Shown here piece after piece: positions 36,302 to 45,702 of a stretch of DNA of 64,000 nt. The position numbers and the translations under genes were made by a program. Each line of letters opens with the position of its first letter. The first letter of the stretch is position 1. Under the pieces are notes generated by a model. That model worked only from the letters and a program-made list of their open reading frames with translations. It was not told where the DNA came from and did not search any database. Source of the stretch: CAXBNB01 sp040222275. Lineage in GTDB: Bacteria; Bacteroidota; Bacteroidia; Cytophagales; Cyclobacteriaceae. The stretch lies in assembly GCA_040222275.1 (NCBI GenBank), contig JAVKDJ010000002.1, positions 310,001-374,000 of the forward strand. The letters run 5' to 3'.

Positions 36302-37186
36302 ATGTACGAAAAAGTAACTAACTGTCCTGTCTGCAAGACGGCATCATTTCAGAACTTCATTATTTGCAAAGATCACACAGTAAGTGATGAGAGTTTTGCC
36401 CTGACAAAATGTGACAACTGTGGTTTCGTATTCACCAACCCCAGACCCGATGCAAATGTCATAGACCGCTACTATCAATCAGAAAACTACATATCACATT
36501 CCAACCAAACCCGGAGCATCACTGATGGTATGTACAAGTTAGTTAGGTTATTTACCCTTCGTTCAAAACTAAAAATACTGAATGATCTGGGTACACAAAA
36601 AACCTTGTTGGACTATGGATGCGGTACCGGTGATTTTCTCGAACATTGCCAATCCAATGGATGGACAGTAAATGGAGTTGAACCCAGCGAAAAAGCACGA
36701 AATATCTCCTTGAACAAAATACCTGCTGGTATAGTGGCTGATATTTCCCAGTTTAGCAAACAAGACTCATTTGACATTATTACCCTTTGGCACGTTCTCG
36801 AACATGTCCATTATCTCGATTCCCTCATCAAAAGCCTAAAAGAAAAGCTAAATAAAAATGGTTATATTATAATTGCCCTACCCAATCGTCAATCGTACGA
36901 TCAGTCGATTTATCAGGAATACTGGGCAGCTTATGATGTACCTAGGCATTTGTATCATTTTGACCAGCATACTTTTAGTAAATTGAGTATGGCACATGAT
37001 CTGAAATTAGTAAATACCTTACCAATGCCGTTTGATTCCTACTATGTCAGCTTATTGAGTGAAAAATACAAATATGGCAAACAAAACTTCATAAAATCGT
37101 TCTTAAATGGTTGGAAATCAAATAGATGGGCCAAAAAAAATAACAATAACTATTCAAGTCTTATTTACATTCTAAAAAAGAAATGA
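36302..37186 (+). CDS. class I SAM-dependent methyltransferase with zinc ribbon
   Basis: A 294-residue protein. The N-terminal ribbon has CPVC (near residue 9) and CDNCGFVFTNPRP. The SAM domain follows: LLDYGCGTGDFLEHCQ is motif I and FDIITLWHVLEHVHYLDSLI motif IV. A His/Tyr-rich loop DVPRHLYHFDQHTF is typical of the methyltransferases found in glycan or lipid decoration loci. The substrate is unknown. It starts 6 bases after mnmG and overlaps the next gene by 4 bases. Confidence 0.88.
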   Translation: MYEKVTNCPVCKTASFQNFIICKDHTVSDESFALTKCDNCGFVFTNPRPDANVIDRYYQSENYISHSNQTRSITDGMYKLVRLFTLRSKLKILNDLGTQKTLLDYGCGTGDFLEHCQSNGWTVNGVEPSEKARNISLNKIPAGIVADISQFSKQDSFDIITLWHVLEHVHYLDSLIKSLKEKLNKNGYIIIALPNRQSYDQSIYQEYWAAYDVPRHLYHFDQHTFSKLSMAHDLKLVNTLPMPFDSYYVSLLSEKYKYGKQNFIKSFLNGWKSNRWAKKNNNNYSSLIYILKKK

Positions 37187-38937
37187 AGCATATCTTTCCA
37201 TTATTGTTATTAGCCATTATTGCCTACTTATCCTCCTGCGCCAACCAGGGATCACCCAGTGGTGGACCAAGAGATACCATACCACCTACATTTCTATCAG
37301 CCAATCCCCCACACAAATCCCTCAACTATAAAAAAAGAGAATTCGAATTCGAATTTGATGAAAGGATCAACGCCGATCAACTAAGAACTAAAATGAACAT
37401 TACACCTTTTACTGAAAATAGGTTTAAGGTGCTCGTAAAGAAAAACATACTCAACATCGTCTTTGATGATTATTTTGAAGACAGCACAACCTACACATTC
37501 AATTTTGCCGATGGGGTAGGAGACATCACAGAAAAAAACCCTGTGATCAACTTCACCTATGCCTTTAGCACTGGTCCCATAATAGACTCCATTTATGTCA
37601 ATGGCACTGTCCGAGATTTGTACAACAATGAACAATTGAAAGAAATTCTTATTGCCCTCTATTCAATAGAAGATTCACTGAACCTATTCACAGGAAAACC
37701 CAGGTACTTTACTCAAACGGATGAGGAAGGCCATTTTCAAATAGAAAATATTAAAACAGGAAAATACCGACTATATGCTTACGAGGATCAGGACAAAAAT
37801 TTGAAGAACAATCCCCAGAAAGAAAAACATGGTTTCATCGCTGATACCCTTGATCTCTACACTTCAAAAGATTCTTTAAGTCTCACTGTTCAACTGATAG
37901 ACGCCAGTGAGCCCAAGTTCGTAAGGGCCAAAAACACCGGCCAATATTTCGATGTACTCTACAATAAGTATATGGAAAGCTACGATATAAGGACAATTGA
38001 TACCATGCGTACCAGATCCATTCCGGCTCATAGCTTCTTCAAAGAAAATACCATTATTAGATTTTACCCTGATGGTTCCATGCCTATTGAAAAAGACAGC
38101 CTTCAGGTTCAAATTAATAGCACTGACAGTCTTGGTAACCACTTAACCGATACAGTATTCGTTCAATTCAAATCATCGAAGAGAAAACCTGAAACTTTCA
38201 ATTTCAGCTACACCCCTGACACCAAATTCAAAATTCAAAACTCCATCAAATTCAAATTGAACTTTTCGAAACCCATTGCACATACCAATTACGACAGCAT
38301 AACAATAGCCTACGACACCCTGCAAAGCCTTACCATCGTTGATTCTATAGCCACGTGGAACATCAACAAAACAATTCTCACCTTCGAAACCAACCTTGAT
38401 AAAAACTATATACCCAATCAGATGCTCTTATTGGAGCAAGAACTACTGCTAGAAGATTCTATTGCCAGGGCCAACCAAGACCCTAATGACACAACACTCG
38501 CCACCATTCCCCCGGTTCAATTTTCACCTCTGCCCAATCAAATACTGTTTAAAATCAAACCTGCTGCCTTTATCTCCATTGATCAGGACACTTCCGAGGT
38601 ATCTGAGAGGAAATATGAATTTCTCAAACCAGAAAACACAGGTCAGATAAGTGGTGAAATAGAAACCACTATCCCCAACTTCTCTCTCCAGCTAGTAGAT
38701 CCAAAGTTCAACGTAATCGCCCAGGTTAGAAACGAAACCCAGTTCAAGTTTACGTACGTCCCACCAGGTAAATACACATTTAGAATGCTTGTAGATTCCA
38801 ACAATGATGGGAAATGGAACCCTGGCAATATCCTCAAAAATATAGAACCTGAACCTACAGTTTTCTATCCTGAAACCATGGATCTAAAAGCTGGTTGGGA
38901 AATCGAACTCTTCAAAACAAATAAACTCGTATTCTGA
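37183..38937 (+). CDS. Ig-like domain lipoprotein (Big_5 type)
   Basis: A 584-residue surface or periplasmic lipoprotein: signal peptide with lipobox YLSSC (residues 15-19). The mature start ANQGSPSGGPRDTIPPTFLSANPP and the following KKREFEFEFDERINADQL match the Big_5 Ig-like domain of a protein widely conserved in Bacteroidota. A carboxypeptidase-regulatory-like beta sandwich follows, and a second one (FTYVPPGKYTFRMLVDSNNDGKWNPGN) near the C-terminus. The codon choice is C-rich on this strand. It overlaps the methyltransferase by 4 bases. Function unknown. Confidence 0.85.
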   Translation: MKHIFPLLLLAIIAYLSSCANQGSPSGGPRDTIPPTFLSANPPHKSLNYKKREFEFEFDERINADQLRTKMNITPFTENRFKVLVKKNILNIVFDDYFEDSTTYTFNFADGVGDITEKNPVINFTYAFSTGPIIDSIYVNGTVRDLYNNEQLKEILIALYSIEDSLNLFTGKPRYFTQTDEEGHFQIENIKTGKYRLYAYEDQDKNLKNNPQKEKHGFIADTLDLYTSKDSLSLTVQLIDASEPKFVRAKNTGQYFDVLYNKYMESYDIRTIDTMRTRSIPAHSFFKENTIIRFYPDGSMPIEKDSLQVQINSTDSLGNHLTDTVFVQFKSSKRKPETFNFSYTPDTKFKIQNSIKFKLNFSKPIAHTNYDSITIAYDTLQSLTIVDSIATWNINKTILTFETNLDKNYIPNQMLLLEQELLLEDSIARANQDPNDTTLATIPPVQFSPLPNQILFKIKPAAFISIDQDTSEVSERKYEFLKPENTGQISGEIETTIPNFSLQLVDPKFNVIAQVRNETQFKFTYVPPGKYTFRMLVDSNNDGKWNPGNILKNIEPEPTVFYPETMDLKAGWEIELFKTNKLVF

Positions 38938-39397
38938 GTGCTGTGGATAACCTCTACACTTTCTCTTTATCCATGTGAATAACCACCTCATTTGCTGAGC
39001 AAAACCTAAAACCTATCCACACCAAACCCAGGTTTTCTTTCCATTCACAATCAACTTCGGTGAAAACTCTGCGTTACTAATATTTATCAACAACAATTCA
39101 ATACTCACATTATCCACTCAGAGATTCCAACAAATAAATATATTCGTGTGAGTAACCAGTTAACTCATTAAAAATCAATCATTTAAATGAAAAACAAATT
39201 GTTTATAACTCAAACTCATACACTACTTAATAACAACAGACCAATGTCCTTTTAATTATCAACATATCTACACCCTTAATAAATAATAATAATTTTATTT
39301 AATTATATTTTTAATATTATGTTGTCGCAGAATGTGGAAAAACAGATTGTGCTGCATTCATCTATCAACCCTATCTTTGAGCTCAAATAGGCCATAC
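38938..39397. other. oriC: candidate chromosomal replication origin (oriC)
   Basis: A 460-base gene-free, AT-rich gap. Perfect DnaA boxes (TTATNCACA) read on the minus strand at 38942-38950 and 38974-38982. One-mismatch boxes are at 39013-39021, 39084-39092, 39110-39118, 39147-39155, 39256-39264 and 39333-39341. A run of 45 bases made only of A and T (39276-39320) is a good DNA-unwinding element. parS sites and mnmG lie 4.6 and 2.6 kb upstream. DnaA itself is not in the window. Confidence 0.75.
39276..39320. other. A/T-only stretch, likely DNA-unwinding element
   Basis: Forty-five consecutive bases without G or C, at the right side of the DnaA-box cluster. This is the usual place and composition for duplex opening in a bacterial origin. 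Confidence 0.65.
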
Positions 39398-41209
39398 ATG
39401 AAACACTTCATTTTTCTAATAACAATACTAGTAGCTGCACATACCTTGTTGGCCCAAAAATCCGATGACATACAGCTGGCCAATGAATATTTCATTAATG
39501 GTGATTTTGAAAAAGCAGGGGATTTGTACAAATCACTGGCGGACGACCCAAAAAATATTTCCGTTATCCACAACAACTACCTGAGCTTGTTGTTGGATTC
39601 CAAAGATTATAAAACAGCAGAAAAGTACCTGAAAAGAGTAACCAAACTTTTTCCACAAAATGTGTACTACGATATCGACCAGGGTATTTTGCTCAAGCAC
39701 ATTGGAAAACCCCTGGAAGCCGACAAAGTTTTCAACGATGTAATATTAAAAAACAGAGCCAATGAATACCATATCCGATTGGCGGCACAGTATTTTATCA
39801 GCAAAAGGTTTTACGAATTTGCGCTACAGGCTTTGTTGGAAAGTAGAAAGCACTCCAAAACAAATGACAAACATGCGTTGGAATTGGCCAATGTGTACAG
39901 GTTTATGGGTGAAAAAACCAATATGATAGAGGAGTATTTGATTTTTGCCGGACAGAGACCCAATAACCTTAGCTATATCAAAAACATTTTTCAGAACATA
40001 CTGAAAGAAGAGGATGACATCCTCAATTTCCAAAGTATCCTGATAGACAAGATCCAAAAAAAGCCTGATGAAACGATGTATGCCGAGTTGCTCATTTGGG
40101 TCAACCTACAGCAAAAGAATTTTTATGGTGCATTTATTCAGGCCCGCTCACTCGACAAAAGATTTAAAAAGGGAAGTCAGAAAGTTTTAGAAATTGGAAA
40201 AATTGCCCTGCAAAATGACAGCTATGATGATGCCATCAAGATTTTTCAATACGTGGTGGACAATGGCGAAAAGGACAACTATTACCTACAAGCCAGAAGA
40301 TACATAGTATATGCCAGGGAACAGAAAATTAAGAATATATACCCACTGGATGAAGAAGCACTGAAACAACTTACCCGTGACTATCAACTGTTGGTAGATG
40401 AATTGGGTTATAATACCAACACGATGGAAGCATATAGGAGCAAAGCCCTGTTGCATGCTTTCTATCTCGATGAAAAAGATACAGCTGTCGCTATACTCAA
40501 CAAAATCATAACTATGCCCAGGGTAAATGCCCAATTGAGGTCGAAATGCAAACTGGATCTCGGGGACATATATCTTCTTACCGGAGAACCATGGGAAGCC
40601 ACATTGCTCTATTCTCAAGTGGAAAAATCCCATAAAGACAGCCAACTTGGCTACACCGCCAAATTGAAAAACGCTCGCCTCAATTATTTCAAAGGCGAAT
40701 TTGAATTGGCCAAAAGTCATCTCGATATACTCAAATTAGCTACTACAAGGGAAATTGCGAACGATGCATTGTCGCTGAGTTTATTGATCCAAAACAACAC
40801 CGTATTTGACTCGTCCGATTTTGTAATGCAGGAATTTGCCTCCGTAGAGCTATTACTTTTTCAAAACAAGAAAAAGGAAGCCTATACTGCCTTTTCCGAG
40901 ATGCTGGAAAAATACCCGAATCACAGCCTGACCGATGAGATTTACTGGAAAATGGCCAATATCAATATGGAGTTGGGTCATTTTACCGATGCACTTACCG
41001 AACTCAATCTCATAACGTCCAATTACGGCAAAGATATTTTAGGTGATGATGCCATGTTTCTAAGTGGCAAAATTCACGAAGAAAACCTCAAGGACAAATC
41101 AGGTGCACAGGAAATTTACAATCAATTTCTCCTCAAATATCCAGGTAGTGTATTCACAGCTGAAGCCAGAAAACGCTTTAGAAAACTTCGTGGGGATCAG
41201 GTTTTTTGA
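39398..41209 (+). CDS. exported TPR-repeat protein
   Basis: A protein of 603 residues from the ATG at 39398, chosen because a clean signal peptide (KHFIFLITILVAAHTLLAQ) starts there; the open frame extends 22 codons further into the AT-rich gap. The mature part is built of helical repeats of TPR type, for example EYFINGDFEKAGDLYKSLADD and YKTAEKYLKRVTKLFPQN, with more toward the C-terminus (HFTDALTELNLITSNYGKD). Such periplasmic TPR proteins serve as assembly platforms. The partner is unknown. Confidence 0.85.
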   Translation: MKHFIFLITILVAAHTLLAQKSDDIQLANEYFINGDFEKAGDLYKSLADDPKNISVIHNNYLSLLLDSKDYKTAEKYLKRVTKLFPQNVYYDIDQGILLKHIGKPLEADKVFNDVILKNRANEYHIRLAAQYFISKRFYEFALQALLESRKHSKTNDKHALELANVYRFMGEKTNMIEEYLIFAGQRPNNLSYIKNIFQNILKEEDDILNFQSILIDKIQKKPDETMYAELLIWVNLQQKNFYGAFIQARSLDKRFKKGSQKVLEIGKIALQNDSYDDAIKIFQYVVDNGEKDNYYLQARRYIVYAREQKIKNIYPLDEEALKQLTRDYQLLVDELGYNTNTMEAYRSKALLHAFYLDEKDTAVAILNKIITMPRVNAQLRSKCKLDLGDIYLLTGEPWEATLLYSQVEKSHKDSQLGYTAKLKNARLNYFKGEFELAKSHLDILKLATTREIANDALSLSLLIQNNTVFDSSDFVMQEFASVELLLFQNKKKEAYTAFSEMLEKYPNHSLTDEIYWKMANINMELGHFTDALTELNLITSNYGKDILGDDAMFLSGKIHEENLKDKSGAQEIYNQFLLKYPGSVFTAEARKRFRKLRGDQVF

Positions 41210-41506
41210 GTGTATAAAATTTCCCCCAATGTTTCAACTCATGCATTGGACTCTTCTCTTGAGCAATTATTTCACCAGATCGGGTCAGGGGAAATAGTTG
41301 GGGTACGGCCCGATGTACCGCTGAAAATTAGAGCAAACCTCCAAAATAAAATTTCCGTCTCCGGCATGAACCTGCGTCAAGCGAATGCAAAAGACCAACG
41401 ACTTTGCCCAGTTGAGGGTTGGTTTCAACAAATTTTTATTTTCTATTTTTAATAATGTTATGCTTGCATAACATTATTTAGTATATTTGGGTATAAACGC
41501 ATCCGT
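41210..41506. other. 297-base gap before the marR operon
   Basis: Between the TPR gene and marR. A GTG-initiated frame of 80 codons (41210-41452) exists but has no protein-like features. The right end contains the palindrome described separately and a TATATTTG -7 element at 41482-41489. Confidence 0.4.
41451..41478. promoter_or_regulatory. 28-base perfect palindrome, likely MarR operator
   Basis: Arms AATAATGTTATGC and GCATAACATTATT flank a TT centre without mismatch. It lies 28 bases before the marR ATG and directly upstream of the -7 element TATATTTG (41482-41489). A dimeric MarR protein bound here would cover the promoter, so autoregulation of the marR-fadN-fadA unit is likely. Confidence 0.75.
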
Positions 41507-41977
41507 ATGAAAAAGGAAGATACAGTTGACTACCACATAAAATCCGTTTGGCATGCCATTTCCAGAATGTACAATCAAGGTGCATCAGCCCGAGGTATCA
41601 CTGCCTCCATTGGTTTTGTGCTACTCAATATTGATATGGAAAAAGGCACCCCGGCAACTAAAATTGCCCCCATGTTGGGAATGGAAGCCAGAAGCCTCAC
41701 CCGAATGTTGAAAACTTTGGAGGATACCGGACTTATCTATAGGGTGCAGGATCAAAAAGACAAAAGGCTTGTTCGCATCCACCTCACAGAAGAAGGACTG
41801 GAAAAAAGGCAATTTTCGAGAAAAGCTGTAATTTTCTTCAATCAAAAAATCCGTGAAAAAATACCGGAAGACCAATTAGAAGTTTTTTTCGATGTGATGA
41901 ATACCATAAACGACACTATAGAAGAACATAAAGTATTAGACCAAATTCAAAATATAGAAAATGTACAGACCCATTAA
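41507..41977 (+). CDS. MarR-family transcription regulator
   Basis: A 156-residue winged-helix regulator. The DNA-binding part is TKIAPMLGMEARSLTRMLKTLEDTGLIYRVQDQKDKRLVRIHLTEEG, with the R-x-x-D-x-R-x-x-x-I wing. Dimer helices flank it on both sides. It overlaps the fadN-like gene by 17 bases and is the first gene of a beta-oxidation operon, so it probably senses an acyl-CoA or fatty acid and represses its own operon through the palindrome at 41451. Confidence 0.93.
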   Translation: MKKEDTVDYHIKSVWHAISRMYNQGASARGITASIGFVLLNIDMEKGTPATKIAPMLGMEARSLTRMLKTLEDTGLIYRVQDQKDKRLVRIHLTEEGLEKRQFSRKAVIFFNQKIREKIPEDQLEVFFDVMNTINDTIEEHKVLDQIQNIENVQTH

Positions 41978-44363
41978 AAAAGTTGCAGTACTTGGATCCG
42001 GAATTATGGGATCACGTATTGCATGCCACTTTGCCAATATCGGAGTGGAAGTATTGCTTCTCGATATAGCACCACGAGAATTAACCGATGATGAAAAACA
42101 ACAAGGATTGTCACTAGATAATCCAGGAGTAAAAAACAGGATTGTCAACACAGCCTTTCAAACTACGCTGAAACAAAAACCGGCATCCCTGTATAATGAC
42201 AAGAACGCCAGCTTGATTTCCCTTGGAAATTTTGAAGATGATTTTTCAAAAATTTCAGATTCTGATTGGGTCATTGAGGTGGTAGTGGAAAATTTGGAAA
42301 TCAAGAAATCCGTTTATGACCGGGTCGAGCAGTTTCGAAAAAAAGGTACCCTGATTACATCCAACACCTCAGGCATACCCATCCACCTCATGGCAGAAGG
42401 ACGAAGTGACGACTTCAAAAAACATTTTTGCGGTACACACTTTTTTAATCCGCCCCGATACCTGCGCCTTCTTGAAATAATCCCAACACCCGATACAGAC
42501 CCACAAATAGTGGATTTTCTCATGCACTATGGCGACCTCTTTTTGGGAAAGGAAACAGTACTTTGCAAAGATACCCCGGCCTTTATTGCCAATAGAATCG
42601 GAATTTATTCCATCCTTTCTGTGATGCACACAGTAGAAAAAATGGATATGACTGTCAGTGAAGTAGATAAACTGACCGGGCCTATTATTGGCCATGCCAA
42701 GTCGGCCACTTTCCGTACCATGGATGTAGTAGGGCTGGATACCACAGTAAATGTAGCCAACAACCTTTATGCTGGTTTGCCAAAAGATGAGTCGAGGGAT
42801 GGGTTCAAATTACCAGGTATAGTAAAAGAAATGTATGACCGAAAATGGCTCGGTGACAAAACCAAACAAGGCTATTTTAAAAAGACGGTTACCGCTGAAG
42901 GCAAAAAGGAAATATTGGAAATCGACCTGAAAACTTATGAATATGGGCCGAGGGCGAAACCAAAGTTTGAATCGCTGGATGCGGTTAAGGATATTGAAAA
43001 CCTCAAAGAAAGAATATCTATACTTTTCAATTATGACGACAAAGCCGGTGAATTTTACCGTGCTACCTCCTATGACATGTTCAGGTATTGTACCCACAGG
43101 ATTCCTGAAATAGCCGATGAATTGTTTCGCATAGATCAGGCAGTGGCTTCTGGTTTTGCCTGGGAACTCGGACCATTCGAAACCTGGGATGCACTGGGAG
43201 TGAAGGAAACAGCAGCCAAAATGAAGGATATGGGATTTGCCCCTGCTCCCTGGGTTGACGACATGTTGGAAGCCGGCCATGACAGCTTCTACAAATTTGA
43301 AAAAGGAAAACGCCTGTACTACGACATACCTACTAAAACCTACAAGGTAATACCTGGAACGGAAGGATTGGTGATATTGGATGCCTACAAAGAAAACAAT
43401 GTGGTCTGGAAAAACACCGGTGCAACCCTTTATGACGTAGGAGATGGCATCCTCAACCTTGAGTTTCATTCAAAAATGAATTCATTGGGCCAGGAAGTGC
43501 TGGAAGGCATCAATACAGGCATCAATACAGCTGAAAAGGATTTTCGAGGGCTGGTTATTGGAAATGAGGGACAAAATTTTTCAGCTGGAGCTAACCTGGC
43601 CATGCTTTTCATGTATGCGGGCGATCAGGAATTTGACGAGATCAATATGATGATAGCCCATTTTCAAAATACCATGATGCGCGCCAGGTTTTCGTCAGTG
43701 CCGGTGGTAGTGGCTACCTCTGGTATGGCGCTTGGCGGTGGATGTGAGTTATCACTACATTCTGACGCTATACAGGCACACACCGAAACCTATATGGGAC
43801 TTGTGGAAGTGGGTGTGGGATTGATTCCCGGAGGTGGCGGCACCAAGGAAATGACCCTTCGGGCTTCTGATGCGTACCTTCCCGGAGATCCGGAACTCAA
43901 TAAACTGCAGGAAAACTTCATGACCATAGCAACTGCCAAGGTCAGTACTTCTGCACATGAGGCCCAAAAAATTGGATTTATCCGACCGACCGACGAGTTT
44001 ACCCTCAACCGCTCCAGACTCTTGGCTGATGCCAAACAAAAAGCAATAGAATTGGCCGATGCAGGTTATACCCAAAAAACACAGCGCACGGACATCAAAG
44101 TACAGGGCCAAACCGGCTTGGCCATGTTCCAGGCAGGTGTAGTAGGGATGAAATATGGCAATTACATCTCCGACCATGATATGAAAATAGCCAGAAAGAT
44201 TTCCTGGGTAATGAATGGAGGAGACTTGTCGGCGGCTACCCTTGTATCTGAGCAGTACCTGCTGGATTTGGAAAGGGAAGCGTTTCTGAGTTTATGTGGC
44301 GAACCCAAAACCCTGGAGCGAATTCACAGTATATTGTTCAAAGGAAAACCTTTGAGAAATTAA
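41961..44363 (+). CDS. fadN: 3-hydroxyacyl-CoA dehydrogenase / enoyl-CoA hydratase fusion
   Basis: An 800-residue bifunctional beta-oxidation enzyme. The dehydrogenase half is N-terminal: VAVLGSGIMGSRIACHFANIGVEVLLLD (residues 7-34), NTSGIPIHLMAEGRSDDFKKHFCGTHFFNPPRYLRLLE and a second HAD C-terminal domain near residues 350-440. The hydratase half is C-terminal: FSAGANLAMLF and MALGGGCELSLHSD, then VEVGVGLIPGGGGTKE. This domain order is that of FadN (YusL) rather than E. coli FadB. It overlaps marR by 17 bases and precedes the thiolase by 79 bases. Confidence 0.95.
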   Translation: MYRPIKKVAVLGSGIMGSRIACHFANIGVEVLLLDIAPRELTDDEKQQGLSLDNPGVKNRIVNTAFQTTLKQKPASLYNDKNASLISLGNFEDDFSKISDSDWVIEVVVENLEIKKSVYDRVEQFRKKGTLITSNTSGIPIHLMAEGRSDDFKKHFCGTHFFNPPRYLRLLEIIPTPDTDPQIVDFLMHYGDLFLGKETVLCKDTPAFIANRIGIYSILSVMHTVEKMDMTVSEVDKLTGPIIGHAKSATFRTMDVVGLDTTVNVANNLYAGLPKDESRDGFKLPGIVKEMYDRKWLGDKTKQGYFKKTVTAEGKKEILEIDLKTYEYGPRAKPKFESLDAVKDIENLKERISILFNYDDKAGEFYRATSYDMFRYCTHRIPEIADELFRIDQAVASGFAWELGPFETWDALGVKETAAKMKDMGFAPAPWVDDMLEAGHDSFYKFEKGKRLYYDIPTKTYKVIPGTEGLVILDAYKENNVVWKNTGATLYDVGDGILNLEFHSKMNSLGQEVLEGINTGINTAEKDFRGLVIGNEGQNFSAGANLAMLFMYAGDQEFDEINMMIAHFQNTMMRARFSSVPVVVATSGMALGGGCELSLHSDAIQAHTETYMGLVEVGVGLIPGGGGTKEMTLRASDAYLPGDPELNKLQENFMTIATAKVSTSAHEAQKIGFIRPTDEFTLNRSRLLADAKQKAIELADAGYTQKTQRTDIKVQGQTGLAMFQAGVVGMKYGNYISDHDMKIARKISWVMNGGDLSAATLVSEQYLLDLEREAFLSLCGEPKTLERIHSILFKGKPLRN

Positions 44364-44442
44364 ATGATTTAATAAAACCAATGGACCAACATCTTCCTGA
44401 TCACCAGGAAATATTGGTTCACAAACCCATAAATCTAAAACA

Positions 44443-45618
44443 ATGGAAGCATATATAGTAAACGGTTACAGGTCGGCAGTGGGCAAAGCCAAAAAAGGCG
44501 GATTTCGATTTACTCGGCCCGACGACCTGGCCGCAGATGTCATCAAACACCTCGTAAACTCTGTTCCGGAACTGGATCCCAAAAGAGTGGATGACCTGAT
44601 TGTAGGAAATGCCATACCTGAAGCAGAGCAGGGCATGCAGATGGGCAGAATGATATCGCTACTTTCCCTGCCAATGGAAGTGCCCGGTGTAACAGTGAAC
44701 CGCTATTGTGGGTCCGGATTGGAAACCATAGCCATGGCTACAGCTAAAATTCGGGCTGGTATGGCCGACTGTATCATCGCAGGAGGCACAGAGTCTATGT
44801 CGCTGGTACCAATGATGGGCTACAAGACGGCCCTCAACTGGAAAATTGCTGAGGAAAATCCTGAATATTATCTTTCTATGGGCATCACGGCAGAGGAGAT
44901 AGCGAAGGATTTTGGAATAACACGCGAACAGGCCGATGAGTATTCGGTGGACTCGCACAAAAAAGCCATCTCAGCCATTAGTGCCGGAAAATTCAAAGAT
45001 GAAATTGTGCCGGTTTCCGTGAAAGAAACTTTCGTAAACCCAGAAGGAAAAAAGGACAGCAGGGAATTTCTCGTGGATACCGATGAAGGGCCCAGACCGG
45101 GAACATCTTTGGAAGGTCTCGCCAAACTGAAACCCGCATTCAAAATGGGAGGTATGGTGACGGCAGGCAATTCGTCCCAAACCTCGGACGGTGCAGCATT
45201 TGCCCTGGTAATGTCTGAAAGAATGGTGAAAGAATTGAACCTGGAGCCAGTAGCAAGGTTGGTGACTTACACAGCCGCAGGTGTCAACCCGAGAATAATG
45301 GGAATAGGCCCGGTGGCTGCCATACCAAAAGCCCTGAACCAGGCTGGCCTCAAGCTCGACGACATAGACCAGATCGAATTGAACGAAGCATTCGCCACAC
45401 AGGCGCTGGCAGTGATCAAAGAAGCGGGGCTGGATTCTCAAAAGGTAAATGTAAATGGAGGTGCAGTAGCTTTGGGCCACCCCCTTGGATGCACAGGGGC
45501 CAAATTATCGATACAGCTTATCAACGAAATGCGCAGGCGCAAACAAAAATATGGAATGGTGACTGCCTGTGTTGGTGGTGGCCAGGGAGTAGCCGGTGTT
45601 TATGAGTTTTTGAAATAG
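44443..45618 (+). CDS. fadA: acetyl-CoA C-acyltransferase (3-ketoacyl-CoA thiolase)
   Basis: A 391-residue thiolase closing each beta-oxidation round. The nucleophile cysteine is in NRYCGSGLETIAMA. The catalytic GGAVALGHPLGCTGAK and the second cysteine in TACVGGGQGVAG are intact. The length is standard. It pairs with the upstream fusion enzyme. An acyl-CoA dehydrogenase, often next in related genomes, is not present; a terminator follows instead. Confidence 0.96.
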   Translation: MEAYIVNGYRSAVGKAKKGGFRFTRPDDLAADVIKHLVNSVPELDPKRVDDLIVGNAIPEAEQGMQMGRMISLLSLPMEVPGVTVNRYCGSGLETIAMATAKIRAGMADCIIAGGTESMSLVPMMGYKTALNWKIAEENPEYYLSMGITAEEIAKDFGITREQADEYSVDSHKKAISAISAGKFKDEIVPVSVKETFVNPEGKKDSREFLVDTDEGPRPGTSLEGLAKLKPAFKMGGMVTAGNSSQTSDGAAFALVMSERMVKELNLEPVARLVTYTAAGVNPRIMGIGPVAAIPKALNQAGLKLDDIDQIELNEAFATQALAVIKEAGLDSQKVNVNGGAVALGHPLGCTGAKLSIQLINEMRRRKQKYGMVTACVGGGQGVAGVYEFLK

Positions 45619-45641
45619 AAAAGATTAGGTTAGTAGTTTTC

Positions 45642-45685
45642 ACCATTCCTGCTGCAGCTATGTTTGCGGGAGTGGTTTTTTTTTT
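45642..45685 (+). terminator. Rho-independent terminator after fadA
   Basis: ACCATTCCTGC pairs with GCGGGAGTGGT (two G-U pairs) around a 13-base loop, followed by ten T. It sits 23 bases after the fadA stop and ends the marR-fadN-fadA unit. Confidence 0.85.
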
Positions 45686-45702
45686 GCCCTAGTTGATAAA
45701 TC

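Noticed and set aside
41210..41452. GTG-initiated 80-codon frame after the TPR gene
   Set aside because: It begins at the base after the TPR stop, has no ribosome binding site, no domain or helix pattern, and ends in low-complexity aromatic residues. Probably non-coding.
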